Below the pieces are notes generated by a model that did no database searches, was not told the origin of the DNA, and was given only the letters and a program-made list of their open reading frames with translations. Positions 50,972-59,160 of a DNA stretch of 64,000 nucleotides are shown piece by piece. The stretch covers positions 3,590-67,589 of the forward strand of contig DHMS01000029.1 of the NCBI GenBank assembly GCA_002405915.1, given 5' to 3'. This DNA comes from Christensenella sp. UBA4636 (GTDB taxonomy: Bacteria > Bacillota > Clostridia > Christensenellales > Borkfalkiaceae). A program made the position numbers and the translations under genes. Position 1 is the first letter of the stretch; every line of letters begins with the position of its first letter.

Positions 50972-51688
50972 TTAGTTTCCCTCCCCTTTTTCGGCTTCGT
51001 CGGTTACTTTTTCCGCGGTAGTGCTTTCGGCGGGTTGTTCCGCGGTTGCGGCTACGATTGTTGCTTCCGCTAACGCGGCTTTCTTCTTTTTGGCGTTAAC
51101 GACGGCGGCGTAGATTATCGAATAGATACCGATGAACAAGCCGAACGTGAAAAGCGCGCCCGAATTATGAGCGAAGAAGCCGATTGAGAAATCGAAAAGC
51201 CTAACGCCGAAGATACTGCCCGAGCCTAAAATTTCTCTGAACGCGCCCATAAGGGTTATCGCGCCCGTAAAGCCCAAGCCCATAAACAGACCGTCAAGCG
51301 CGGACGCGCCTACGGGGTTTTTGCTTGCGAAGGCTTCGGCTCTGCCGAGAATGATACAGTTGACGACGATTAACGATACGTACGCGCCGAGCGCGGCGGC
51401 AACCGACGGCAAAAACTTGTTTAAAAGCATTCTCACAATCGTAACAAAAGTGGCGATAATGAGTATATAGGCGGGGATACGTACTTTTGACGGGATAACG
51501 TTTCTAAGTAGAGATATTATCGCGTTGCTGCAAATAAGGACGAACGTTACGGCAAGCCCCATGCCTACGCCGTTTGTTGCGGCGGTCGTTACGGCTAAGG
51601 TCGGGCATGTGCCGAGGACAAGTCTGAAAGTCGGGTTTTGACGGAAAAGACCGTCGAGCGCGATATCTTTTGTTCTTATCTTACTCAT
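50972..51688 (-). CDS. rnfE: Rnf complex subunit RnfE
   Basis: 238 aa membrane subunit, six helices, with GLFRQNPTFRLVLGTCPTLAVTT and IVVNCIILGRAEAFA (conserved membrane Cys). It has an Ala/Glu-rich C-terminal tail of about 35 residues longer than typical. Overlaps rnfG by eight bases. Confidence 0.94.
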   Translation of the reverse strand: MSKIRTKDIALDGLFRQNPTFRLVLGTCPTLAVTTAATNGVGMGLAVTFVLICSNAIISLLRNVIPSKVRIPAYILIIATFVTIVRMLLNKFLPSVAAALGAYVSLIVVNCIILGRAEAFASKNPVGASALDGLFMGLGFTGAITLMGAFREILGSGSIFGVRLFDFSIGFFAHNSGALFTFGLFIGIYSIIYAAVVNAKKKKAALAEATIVAATAEQPAESTTAEKVTDEAEKGEGN

Positions 51689-52247
51689 TGTTTGCTCCTC
51701 CGTATACGTTATAATAATAGTAAGCCGCGATATTGAAGGTTTTGTAGAATGCGTTTACCGTTTTGGTCGCGCCCGTTTTGGGTCCCGAATAGCCGTCGGT
51801 CACCGTTTCGCTCGTGATTACAACGCCTTCGAAGTCCTTATAACTTTTAAGCGCGTCACCCGCTTTGTTAGAAGCGTAGCTTAGGTCGAATCCGCCCGTC
51901 GAACCCTGCTCTATGGGAACGGCTTTTATTATTGAAGAAGTCGATTTATCGACATATACGGCGACTTTTGAGCCTGAGAACTTGCCGTCCGCGTTGGTGT
52001 TGACGACTAATCCGACAACTTCCTTTTCGCCGTCTTTAAGGATAGCGACGAGCGAAACGTTGCCGCCCGTTGTCTTAGAAAAATCGGAATTCAAATCTTC
52101 TTTCACCCAATCGCCCGCATATGCGTTCGATAAGTCCGCAAGGCTCGGGGCGACGTACAAAAGGGAGTTGAACACGGACAGAAGAAGTCCGCATATGACA
52201 GCGATTACGGCGAGCGTAACTACGCATCTTAGCGTTTCGTTTTTCAT
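51681..52247 (-). CDS. rnfG: Rnf complex subunit RnfG
   Basis: 188 aa with an N-terminal membrane anchor (about 8-30) and an extracytoplasmic FMN-binding domain. The flavinylation motif is in SGPKTGATKTV near residue 160, with the Thr after GA as covalent FMN site. It should be modified by the ApbE encoded at the head of the cluster. Confidence 0.93.
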   Translation of the reverse strand: MKNETLRCVVTLAVIAVICGLLLSVFNSLLYVAPSLADLSNAYAGDWVKEDLNSDFSKTTGGNVSLVAILKDGEKEVVGLVVNTNADGKFSGSKVAVYVDKSTSSIIKAVPIEQGSTGGFDLSYASNKAGDALKSYKDFEGVVITSETVTDGYSGPKTGATKTVNAFYKTFNIAAYYYYNVYGGANNE

Positions 52248-53227
52248 TGTTTGTTCGCCTCCTTAACCTTTTTTTCGGTTCCGAACGGAATTGGTTTTAA
52301 AAATCTATCGATGAGCGGAACAACGAAGTTGAGAAGAAGTATCGCGTACGAAACGACTTCGCTTTCGTTTTTGGCTCTCAATAGTGCGACAACCGCGCCG
52401 AAGAGGACGAAGTAAATGTAATTACCGAGCTTTGAGTCGGGCGAAGTGACGTAATCGGTTACCATAAACACCGCCGCAAAGATAAGCCCGCCGGAGAGCA
52501 TGCTCGGCAAAAAGGCTTTTATGTTCCACGCAACAAGCGCGGACACAAGACCTGAGCTAAGAATAGCGACGAGCGGATATTGCCACTTGATAACGCCGCG
52601 GATTGAAAGGTAAACGTAGCCGAGAAGAATTGCGAGCTTGGAAGTTTCGCCGATGGAACCCGCCATTCCCGAGCCTAAGAACATATCTAAAAGGGAAAGT
52701 TCGGTTTCGCCCTTTATCGCGCCGCCTAAAACCGTTGCGCCGGTCGTGACGGACGAGGACGAGATTGCGGGGATTGCCGACGGGAGCCAGCCCGAAAGCA
52801 TTATGGACGGGAAGCTTATCGCGAGAAAAACTCTGCCTGCCGCCGCGGGATTGACGAAGTTTTTGCCCGTGCCGCCGAACAGCATTTTCACGACGATTAC
52901 CGCGAAAATTCCGCCTAAAATCGGCATATACCACTTGACTTGCGAGCCTAAGTTCATGCCGAGGATAAGACCCGTGACGACGGAAGTTAAGTCGAGCTTT
53001 TTAAAGGCTTCGCCTATTTTTTGTTTGCCGTAAGTTATATTCCAGACGATTTCCGCAGCTACAGAGGAGAGAACGGAGAGCGCAAGAACGACTGCCGCGC
53101 GGTAGCCGAAAGAAACTATTCCGAAAATCGCGGCGGGCATAAGCGCGATACAAACGTCGAGCATTATGCCTTTCGTCGTGGTCGGGCGACGAATCGAGGG
53201 GGAGGAAGATATTATAAACTTGCTCAT
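52244..53227 (-). CDS. rnfD: Rnf complex subunit RnfD
   Basis: 327 aa membrane subunit with about nine helices, GKNFVNPAAAGRVFL, and SVTTGATVLGGAI in which the Thr after GA fits the covalent FMN site. YVTSPDSKLGNYIYF is also conserved. Four-base overlap with rnfG. Confidence 0.94.
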   Translation of the reverse strand: MSKFIISSSPSIRRPTTTKGIMLDVCIALMPAAIFGIVSFGYRAAVVLALSVLSSVAAEIVWNITYGKQKIGEAFKKLDLTSVVTGLILGMNLGSQVKWYMPILGGIFAVIVVKMLFGGTGKNFVNPAAAGRVFLAISFPSIMLSGWLPSAIPAISSSSVTTGATVLGGAIKGETELSLLDMFLGSGMAGSIGETSKLAILLGYVYLSIRGVIKWQYPLVAILSSGLVSALVAWNIKAFLPSMLSGGLIFAAVFMVTDYVTSPDSKLGNYIYFVLFGAVVALLRAKNESEVVSYAILLLNFVVPLIDRFLKPIPFGTEKKVKEANKQ

Positions 53228-53231
53228 ATTT

Positions 53232-54521
53232 TCACCTCTTCATATTTCTCAAATTTGCCTTGGCAACCCTTACGCTGCCGACGATGTCGCGTTTTGCGGG
53301 GCAGACGTAAGCGCAAGAGCCGCATTCGATGCAAGCGTTGACGGAGTAGTCGTCGGTCTTTTGCCATTCGCCGCGGCAGGAATACAAGTCGAGATACATC
53401 GGCATTAAGTGCATGGGGCAGACCGAAGCGCAGCGCGCGCAGTTTATGCAAGCGGTCGGGGAAGAAAGGTTAGCGTACTTTGTGCCGAGAGCCAGAAGCC
53501 CCGAATCGGTTTTGGTCGAATAGCCCACGGTATCGGGCAGAGGTTTGCCCATCATGGGTCCGCCCGCGATGAGCCGAACGGTCGTTTCTTTAAGTCCGCC
53601 CGCCGCTTCCAAGATTTTTTCGTACGGAGTGCCGACAGTCACGCGAAGGTTGCAAGGTTCGTTTACGCCGTCGCCCGTAACCGTCATAACGCGGTCGTAA
53701 AGGGGCTTGTTTAAGACGGTGGCTTCGTAAATCTTTTCAACCGTCTGGACGTTGACGACGACTACGCCCGTCGTTGCGGGGAGTTTGCCCAAGCCGACTT
53801 TTCTGCCCGTACACGCGTATATAAGTTGTTTTTCGCCGCCTTGCGGGTATTTGGCTTTTAAGGGTTTTACTTCAACGCCGTCGAACGCGGAAATTTTTGC
53901 GATACATTCGGGTTTGTTTTCTTCTATGCCGAAAATTATGCGTTTGACTTTTAGAGCGTTGGCTATTATTTTTGCGCCTTCGACGACTTCGTTAGTAAGT
54001 TCAAGCATAACGCGCGCGTCGCAGGTTAGGTACGGCTCGCATTCGGCGCAGTTTATCAAAAGCACGTCGACTTCGTTTTGCGGGGAAAGTTTGACGTGAG
54101 TCGGGAAACCCGCGCCGCCTAAGCCGACTATGCCCGCTTCCTTTACGCGAGCGATGACCGCCGCGCCGCCCTTTACGTCGATTTTGTCGAGAGTGACTTC
54201 TTCGTACTTAAAGTCGTTGTCTATGATAACGAAAGGCTTTACGCCGCCGACCGTAACGAGGTTAGAAACCGCCGAAACCGTGCCGGAAACGCCCGAATAG
54301 ATATTCGCGCTGACAAACCCGTCGGCTTGACCGATGAGTTGACCTTTCTTGACGTAATCGCCCTTTTTGACGAGCGGTTGCGCCGGTTTGCCGATGTGTT
54401 GAGCAAGGCTTATATACAGCCTGTCCGGCGGCGGACAAACGGCGATGGGCTTGCCCGACGAGAGATTTTTGCGACCGGGAATTTTCACGCCGCGGTCGAA
54501 CGTGCCTAAATGTAATAGCAA
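53232..54521 (-). CDS. rnfC: Rnf complex subunit RnfC
   Basis: 429 aa peripheral subunit, the NADH/FMN-binding module. N-terminal barrel-sandwich (GQADGFVSANIYSGVSGTV), FMN/NADH domain with GLGGAGFPTHVKL and LLINCAECEPYLTCD, SLBB-like part, then two 4Fe-4S clusters CINCARCASVCPMHLMP and CIECGSCAYVCPAK. First rnf gene; order C-D-G-E-A-B is standard. Confidence 0.95.
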   Translation of the reverse strand: MLLHLGTFDRGVKIPGRKNLSSGKPIAVCPPPDRLYISLAQHIGKPAQPLVKKGDYVKKGQLIGQADGFVSANIYSGVSGTVSAVSNLVTVGGVKPFVIIDNDFKYEEVTLDKIDVKGGAAVIARVKEAGIVGLGGAGFPTHVKLSPQNEVDVLLINCAECEPYLTCDARVMLELTNEVVEGAKIIANALKVKRIIFGIEENKPECIAKISAFDGVEVKPLKAKYPQGGEKQLIYACTGRKVGLGKLPATTGVVVVNVQTVEKIYEATVLNKPLYDRVMTVTGDGVNEPCNLRVTVGTPYEKILEAAGGLKETTVRLIAGGPMMGKPLPDTVGYSTKTDSGLLALGTKYANLSSPTACINCARCASVCPMHLMPMYLDLYSCRGEWQKTDDYSVNACIECGSCAYVCPAKRDIVGSVRVAKANLRNMKR

Positions 54522-54642
54522 CGCATTTTCCTCCGAAAATTAGTTTTTTGTGTTTATGTTTTTTTATTTTGCGCGCGGTTGGGCGCGTTCTTTTTATGGT
54601 TGTTTTTATTTTTTTTGGGGGGGGCTTTCGTGTCTTTCCGCC
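54522..54642. other. Gap between Gx transporter gene and rnfC with an eight-G run
   Basis: G8 at 54617-54624, and a CGCGC/GCGCG hairpin at about 54575-54592 whose T-rich side is on the plus strand. No minus-strand terminator, so the genes may be one transcript. The homopolymer is a possible slippage or sequencing-error site. Confidence 0.5.
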
Positions 54643-55197
54643 CTACTGCTTATCCGTTTCGCGCTCGGTTTTAACGATGCCGAACGGGTTTTTGATAAGG
54701 TTGAGGCAAAGGGTTGTGATTACGCCCACGCCCGCGCCCGCGATTGCGCCCAAAGCGATGAAGTACGGCGCGTAAAAAATTACTTCCGCGGTTCTCGTGA
54801 CGAACGCGAAAACGACGAGCTGCGACAGGTTGTGTATTATTGCCGCGGCAACGCTCATAGCCGTGTGCGAGAGAAAATGTTCGAGATATTTGAGCATGAA
54901 ATAGCTTGCCGTAACCGACAAAAGTCCGCCTATAAGGCTGTAAACGATAGAAATCGGGCTGCCGAACATTGCCGAAACGAGGCATTTGACGAGTAGCAAA
55001 ATAAGCGTTTCCGGGAGAGTGAGCCAGACGAGAGAGAGCGTGATGAAGAGGTTGCCGAGCCCTATTCTCGCGCCCGGGATAAGGGGAAGCGGGATAAGGC
55101 TTTCAAGCATAAACGAGATGAGCGCGAGCGCGGCAAGCACGCCTAAAAGGCTTACGCGTTTTGCGGAAAAAGTAAATTTTTTGTTTTCGTGTTTCAT
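54643..55197 (-). CDS. Gx transporter family protein (Hpre_diP_synt_I type)
   Basis: 184 aa, about six helices, with PLPLIPGARIGLGNLFITLSL and KCLVSAMFGSPISIVYSLIGG, the conserved membrane Gly motifs of the family once named heptaprenyl diphosphate synthase component I. Its members regularly sit beside NusG-domain-II proteins, ApbE and Rnf or FMN-binding proteins, and are suspected small-molecule transporters. Exact substrate unknown. Confidence 0.85.
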   Translation of the reverse strand: MKHENKKFTFSAKRVSLLGVLAALALISFMLESLIPLPLIPGARIGLGNLFITLSLVWLTLPETLILLLVKCLVSAMFGSPISIVYSLIGGLLSVTASYFMLKYLEHFLSHTAMSVAAAIIHNLSQLVVFAFVTRTAEVIFYAPYFIALGAIAGAGVGVITTLCLNLIKNPFGIVKTERETDKQ

Positions 55198-55219
55198 GTT
55201 TTTCCTTTCTTCCGCCTTT

Positions 55220-55633
55220 TTAGCCCGCGGTCGGTCCGTAATCTTTTTCGTATCTTAAAACGAGCGAATGGGGCGCGCAAACGACGCCGCCGCTGTTTAA
55301 GTTCATCGCCAAGCATTCTTCGCCGTGGCAATCGGCTTCGGTAAACCTTGCATTTCGCGAAGTAAAATCGATTTTTAGAGTGTTTTTTCCGCGATCGGTT
55401 ACAATTTCGTACTCGTTATCGCTCTTTTTCGTAACGTAATCTTGATTGTATTCGACGAAGCCCTCGAAGTTGGCTTTAAAGATGACCTCGCCCTTGAAAA
55501 GCACTTCGAACCTTTCGCCGTTATCGCCGCGAGAGTTTGCGACGAAAATGCAGGAAAGCGCGAAAAGCGCGATTACGAGAGCGTATATTATAATGTCGTG
55601 CGGTTTAAAGTAGCTGTATTCGCCCTTTCGCAT
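55220..55633 (-). CDS. NusG domain II-containing membrane protein
   Basis: 137 aa. One N-terminal helix (about 13-32, IIIYALVIALFALSCIFVA), then a small extracytoplasmic beta domain. Its end, CHGEECLAMNLNSGGVVCAPHSLVLRY, has the conserved Cys pair and H-S of the NusG-II family. Neighbour of Gx transporter and ApbE in many Clostridia. Probable role in extracytoplasmic flavin/electron transfer maturation, inferred from context. Confidence 0.85.
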   Translation of the reverse strand: MRKGEYSYFKPHDIIIYALVIALFALSCIFVANSRGDNGERFEVLFKGEVIFKANFEGFVEYNQDYVTKKSDNEYEIVTDRGKNTLKIDFTSRNARFTEADCHGEECLAMNLNSGGVVCAPHSLVLRYEKDYGPTAG

Positions 55634-55699
55634 TTTGCGTTCTCCTTTGTTTAAAATTTGTTTTGTGTAAAGAGATTTTATCGTTTTTAAATTTTGCGA

Positions 55700-56833
55700 T
55701 TATAGATTTTTAAGAGTGTAGGCGGAGCCGCTCGGAAGGCTTAACTCTATCGACGAATAGATTTCTTTGTCCTTTGTGACGATTATATAGTCAAGCTCGC
55801 CGTTAAGGTTTGCAAATTCTATCGCCTTTTTTCTGCCTGAGGCGACGAGAGCCGTGGAGAGCGCGTCCGAAGTTGCGCAGTCGCAGCCGATAATCGTGAC
55901 CGAAAGAACGTCCGTTTCGGCGGGTTTGCCCGTGTGCGGATCGATGATATGGTGACAGAAAATTCCGCTTCCCGTCGTGTAATTTTGCTCGTACACACCG
56001 GCGGTCGACACGAACTCGTTTTTGAGTTTCACGCTGCCGAGGGTCGCGCGAAGTTTGCTTGACGGGTCGGTTATCTTTAAATCCCAACTTTCGCCCGCGT
56101 TTTCACAGAGATATAAGCTGCTCCCGCCGAAGCTAAGGTAGTAACTTTTCAAGTTGTTTTCGTCGAAAATCTTTTTAACTTCGTCCGCGGCGAAACCTTT
56201 GATTATGCCCGCAAGTTCTAAATGCTGTTCGTAAGTTTTTTCGTCCACCATGACGGGATTACAATTCTTTTTAATCGCAAACTTTTCGCTTTCGTTAATA
56301 AGTTCGACTTGCTCAAAATTTGCAAGGTTTTTAAACGCCGAAATATATTCTTCTTTAGGGAGTTCAAAGCCGCCGTCGGCGTTTTCTTCTCTGTCGTAAT
56401 CGGTTGACGGGGCGTAGGAAGCAAGTTTGAAACGCGAAGTAAAGCCGTATAAGTCGCTCGACATTGCAACCGTCGGGTCGAAGTAGCCGTTCGCTTTTTT
56501 GTAAGCGGCTTTTGCCTTAAAGAGAACGTCGTACGTGATTTTATCTATTGCAATCTCGTCGCCGCAATATGCGTTGTTAAATTTGGAAACATCGCTTTCC
56601 GCGTTATCGACTGAAATTTTTGATTTTATGTTGTCAAGATTCGCGCAAGCTTTTTCCCAAGCGACGTTAATCGAAGAAATATCTTCGCCCTTAAAAACGG
56701 CGGTTACGGAGGAGCCGAAAAAATCCTCGTAATACTTTTCCGTAACCTTGTCTTTGCCGCACCCCGAAAGAGCGAAAGCAAGGAAAATTGTCGAAAGTAA
56801 AAGCGCAATAGGCTTAAAAAAACTTTTTTTCAT
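55700..56833 (-). CDS. apbE: FAD:protein FMN transferase
   Basis: 377 aa lipoprotein (signal IALLLSTIFLAFALSGCG, lipobox Cys). The ApbE core includes VDEKTYEQHLELAGIIKGFAADEVKK, YYLSFGGSSLYLCEN, GIFCHHIIDPHTGKPA and the metal-binding SVTIIGCDCATSDALSTALVA. It transfers FMN from FAD to the Thr of RnfG and RnfD outside the membrane. Start at ATG 56833 behind AAAGGAGG; the upstream frame extension lacks support. It heads the NusG-II/Gx/rnf cluster. Confidence 0.93.
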   Translation of the reverse strand: MKKSFFKPIALLLSTIFLAFALSGCGKDKVTEKYYEDFFGSSVTAVFKGEDISSINVAWEKACANLDNIKSKISVDNAESDVSKFNNAYCGDEIAIDKITYDVLFKAKAAYKKANGYFDPTVAMSSDLYGFTSRFKLASYAPSTDYDREENADGGFELPKEEYISAFKNLANFEQVELINESEKFAIKKNCNPVMVDEKTYEQHLELAGIIKGFAADEVKKIFDENNLKSYYLSFGGSSLYLCENAGESWDLKITDPSSKLRATLGSVKLKNEFVSTAGVYEQNYTTGSGIFCHHIIDPHTGKPAETDVLSVTIIGCDCATSDALSTALVASGRKKAIEFANLNGELDYIIVTKDKEIYSSIELSLPSGSAYTLKNL

Positions 56834-56891
56834 TTTTCCTCCTTTCCGCATTTTTGCGGCAAACGCTCGGTATATCGTTTTTGATATCTCT

Positions 56892-56897
56892 ATTATA
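56892..56897 (-). promoter_or_regulatory. Possible -10 box of the apbE-rnf cluster
   Basis: Minus strand TATAAT, 59 bases before the apbE start. No convincing -35 at 16-18 bases, so it may need an activator. Confidence 0.4.
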
Positions 56898-57023
56898 CAC
56901 CCTATTCGCGATAAATGGAATTGCAAATATAATGAAAAAGTATTGCAAAAACAACTATTTTTATTTTTGCCGTTTATAACCTCTTCGAAAACCTCTTTTT
57001 ATATTTTATCATAGAAGCGCAAA

Positions 57024-57053
57024 TAAAAAAAGCTTTACGCGCGGATAAAGCTT
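57024..57053 (-). terminator. Intrinsic terminator upstream of the rnf cluster
   Basis: Stem AAGCTTTA/TAAAGCTT, eight-base loop, TTTTTT on the minus strand. With the next hairpin it insulates the toxin-antitoxin transcript from rnf. Confidence 0.8.
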
Positions 57054-57107
57054 GATTTAATATATTTGTTTGTATGGGCATATGTATATTCAACATTTTT
57101 ATATATG

Positions 57108-57140
57108 AAAAGAACCTCGCCGGAGTGAAGTTCTTTTTTT
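57108..57140. terminator. Terminator after the yafQ toxin gene
   Basis: Stem AAAAGAAC/GTTCTTTT with inner CTC/GAG pairing, followed by T runs on either strand; nine bases past the toxin stop. A similar but weaker hairpin (AAGAACCTCGCCGAGGCGAA) lies at 57798-57825. Confidence 0.7.
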
Positions 57141-57148
57141 GTAGTGTG

Positions 57149-57424
57149 TTAAAATAGGTCTGAATGTGTTCCCGTTCGGGATAAAACCAAGATTAAGCAA
57201 TCGTCTTGTACTTCGTATATCAACAACCAGTCTGGCTCGATATGGCATTCACGGAACCCGACATAATCACCCGTTAAAGCATGGTCGCGGAATTTATCTT
57301 CGAGCTTTTCTCCGTTTGCAAGTTTTCCTATAATAGCAAATAGTTTTGATATATCTTTGCCTCTTTTTTTCGCTAAAGCTGCGTCTTTATCAAAACGCTT
57401 AGTTCTTTTTAAACGATAAATCAT
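57149..57424 (-). CDS. yafQ: YafQ-family mRNA interferase toxin
   Basis: 91 aa RelE-superfamily toxin. The family end pattern is complete: HALTGDYVGFRECHIEPDWLLIYEV and RTGTHSDLF, including the His/Asp/His residues used in ribosome-dependent mRNA cleavage. It overlaps the antitoxin gene by four bases. Confidence 0.93.
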   Translation of the reverse strand: MIYRLKRTKRFDKDAALAKKRGKDISKLFAIIGKLANGEKLEDKFRDHALTGDYVGFRECHIEPDWLLIYEVQDDCLILVLSRTGTHSDLF

Positions 57425-57693
57425 AATCCCATCGCAGCCCTTAACGCTTCAACCGAGTCGAAAGCCGGTTCAGACTCATCATTAGCAATCCTTCGACTTT
57501 CTTCCATTGCGGCAAGAGTGGTCGCGTTAGGCGTTTCGCTGCGGACTTCGAAAGGAATACCGCCGTACTGAATAGACTTCTTTAAAAAGACGTTTATTGC
57601 GGTCGTCATATTCATACCTAATCCGTTAAAAAGCACTTCGGCTTCCCTTTTGGTTTCCGCATCGGTGCGAATGTTAATGTTTACAGCAGACAT
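57421..57693 (-). CDS. dinJ: DinJ/RelB-family antitoxin
   Basis: 90 aa. N-terminal ribbon-helix-helix (VNINIRTDAETKREAEVLFNGLGMNMTTAINVFLKKS), then GGIPFEV and a toxin-wrapping tail. It binds YafQ and represses its own promoter. AGGAGG precedes the ATG. Confidence 0.93.
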   Translation of the reverse strand: MSAVNINIRTDAETKREAEVLFNGLGMNMTTAINVFLKKSIQYGGIPFEVRSETPNATTLAAMEESRRIANDESEPAFDSVEALRAAMGL

Positions 57694-57713
57694 TTTGTTA
57701 TCCTCCTATATCT

Positions 57714-57752
57714 TAGTATCATCATTATATACTATTATATTCGATTTGTCAA
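57714..57752 (-). promoter_or_regulatory. Promoter and operator of the dinJ-yafQ pair
   Basis: Minus strand: TTGACA (57747-57752), 17-base spacer, TATAAT (57724-57729), a perfect consensus. An inverted repeat TAGTAT-N9-ATACTA (57714-57719 and 57729-57734) overlaps the -10 and start site, the expected place for DinJ binding. Confidence 0.8.
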
Positions 57753-57835
57753 TAAAAATGCACATATTGTTTTACAATAAACATTTGTTGTATATATGAA
57801 AAAGAACCTCGCCGAGGCGAAGCTCTTGTTTTGTT

Positions 57836-57861
57836 GGAGCGGATGATGGGAGTCGGACCTG
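57836..57861 (-). other. Sequence resembling the 3' end of a tRNA
   Basis: On the minus strand GGTCCGACTCCC followed by ATCATCCGCTCCA looks like the T-loop/acceptor end of a tRNA. No matching 5' acceptor or anticodon arm is found on the upstream side, so this is at most a fragment, as left by an element that used a tRNA 3' end as attachment site. Confidence 0.3.
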
Positions 57862-58001
57862 GTTTTGAGCCTAAAAACACGCAAAATCACGCATTTTTCC
57901 TACAATTTTACGTCTACAAACACCCCTCCCGAAACGACCCGAAAACATTCCGAACGACCGCCTTTAAACTCGGAATGTTTTTATTAAAATCACGCATAAA
58001 A

Positions 58002-58130
58002 TCAAGATTTTTTGCGTAATTCTTCGACGGAAAGCCGAATAAACTGCGCACGGTTCAATCCGTGCTTTTTTAGTACGATATCGAACTCGGCGGCTTCCTC
58101 TACGTTGAATTGAGACCCCCAAATATGCAA
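58002..58130 (-). pseudogene. Fragment of a ribbon-helix-helix (CopG/antitoxin-like) gene
   Basis: A 42-codon frame reads NVEEAAEFDIVLKKHGLNRA and continues QFIRLSVEELRKK, a good match to the RHH pattern of small antitoxins and plasmid regulators. The expected N-terminal strand (SVRIYENRLK) is found just upstream in another frame, suggesting a frameshift. No partner toxin seen. Confidence 0.4.
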
Positions 58131-58174
58131 GCGTTTTTAAGCGATTTTCGTAAATTCTTACAGACAAAATTTTA

Positions 58175-58203
58175 AAAACTCCCGATTGTTACGGGAGTTT
58201 TTT
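58175..58203. terminator. Bidirectional terminator at the edge of the phage-like element
   Basis: Perfect 10-bp stem AAAACTCCCG/CGGGAGTTTT with seven-base loop and T runs both ways. Confidence 0.8.
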
Positions 58204-58250
58204 GTCTTATCCGGGCTAAACCGCGCCGGGGCTTCTTCTAATTAAAAAAA

Positions 58251-58335
58251 CGCGCACGCGGCGCGCCCACGCATGCCCGCGCGGACACGCATGCGTGCTA
58301 CATACATGCATGCGCGCACGCGCGCGGGCGTGCGT
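58251..58335. other. Alternating purine/pyrimidine (Z-DNA-prone) GC tract
   Basis: About 85 bases dominated by CG and CA/TG steps: CGCGCACGCG, repeated GCATGC, a 12-bp palindrome CACGCATGCGTG at 58286-58297, and CATGCATGCGCGCACGCGCG. No coding potential. It marks the border of the atypical region. Confidence 0.8.
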
Positions 58336-58826
58336 AAAGTTATCTTTTGGTCGGGTCGAGGTCGAGGCGGCAGTAACAATGTATTTTTTTACGTTCCTTT
58401 TTTGCAAGCCTAACGGCTTGTAGCCACGCCTTAAGGGCGTGGAGCCCCCCCCAAGGATAACTTACAAAAAACTCCACTTTCCCGCCGGTCCCCGGGTGTA
58501 CCATCGTTTTTTGTCCCCGAACGGAGCTTCTTAAAGGAAGACGTTCCCGGTCCACGCTCCGCTGCCACACGGAACGCCCTCGCCATGACGCGTAGGCTTC
58601 ACTCCACTTTTAACGCCCCGAGCAAGGTGGCGGACTACTGACTTCACACGTCGTCTTTGACCGGAGCGGGCTGACCGCGCCCTGTTTTTTTGAAGCAAGC
58701 TACCGCAAGCCCCGAGGAAAAACACACCGGTGCATTAAAACCCAAAGAAATATATAGTTTTGACAGACGACGTCGCGACCCGTCGGCAAACGGACGACGC
58801 GCCTTGAGTGTAAACGAAATTGTTTT
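58336..58826. other. Non-coding GC-rich region with hairpins, possible phage intergenic/origin region
   Basis: About 490 bases downstream of the winged-helix gene. Tandem hairpins CAAGCC/GGCTTG and CCACGCC/GGCGTGG lie at about 58407-58440, with a C8 run next to them (58445-58452). Frames of 64-76 codons exist on the minus strand but lack ribosome binding sites and family features. Filamentous phages keep such structured intergenic regions for replication and packaging; this is only a positional analogy. Confidence 0.4.
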
Positions 58827-59141
58827 TTAAGCGACTACCGAGGTAAAGTTCTTGTATTGCGCGTGCCAGAGCGTGAGCGCCGACGGCGTGGTTCCCGGGT
58901 AGACGAAGACGGCGGGGTTAAGCATAACTACGCCGAAAGAAAGATTATACTTGATAGCCTCCGCGTCATAGAGTGCGCGGAGATAGCGTTTTAGCGTGGA
59001 GTGGGATATTCCGAGGTCTTGCTCGACGTCACGGAATACAAGTGAAATGTAGCAGCCTACTTCGCCCTTTTCGTCAAGGTAGCGAAGCAAGCTTGCAAGC
59101 CCGGAAAGCGGGCGAGGGTAAGCTTTTCGCAGATTGAGCAT
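58827..59141 (-). CDS. RepL-like winged-helix DNA-binding protein
   Basis: 104 aa. Helices around residues 12-60 include VFRDVEQDLGISHSTLKRYLRAL, a helix-turn-helix, followed by a wing and MLNPAVFVYPG. The I-reI.-GIS..T..R.L..L pattern and the NP-x-x-F-x-x-G end resemble RepL plasmid initiators and related phage proteins. AAAGGAGG precedes the ATG. Immediately upstream are three CAAATTTG boxes, probably its own binding sites. Could be replication initiator or repressor. Confidence 0.6.
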   Translation of the reverse strand: MLNLRKAYPRPLSGLASLLRYLDEKGEVGCYISLVFRDVEQDLGISHSTLKRYLRALYDAEAIKYNLSFGVVMLNPAVFVYPGTTPSALTLWHAQYKNFTSVVA

Positions 59142-59160
59142 AACAACCTCCTTTTTGCGT

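Noticed and set aside
58340..58725. Two minus-strand frames (76 and 64 codons) in the GC-rich border region
   Set aside because: They cross hairpins and homopolymer runs and have no ribosome binding site or family resemblance. Kept as non-coding, though the 76-codon frame cannot be fully excluded.
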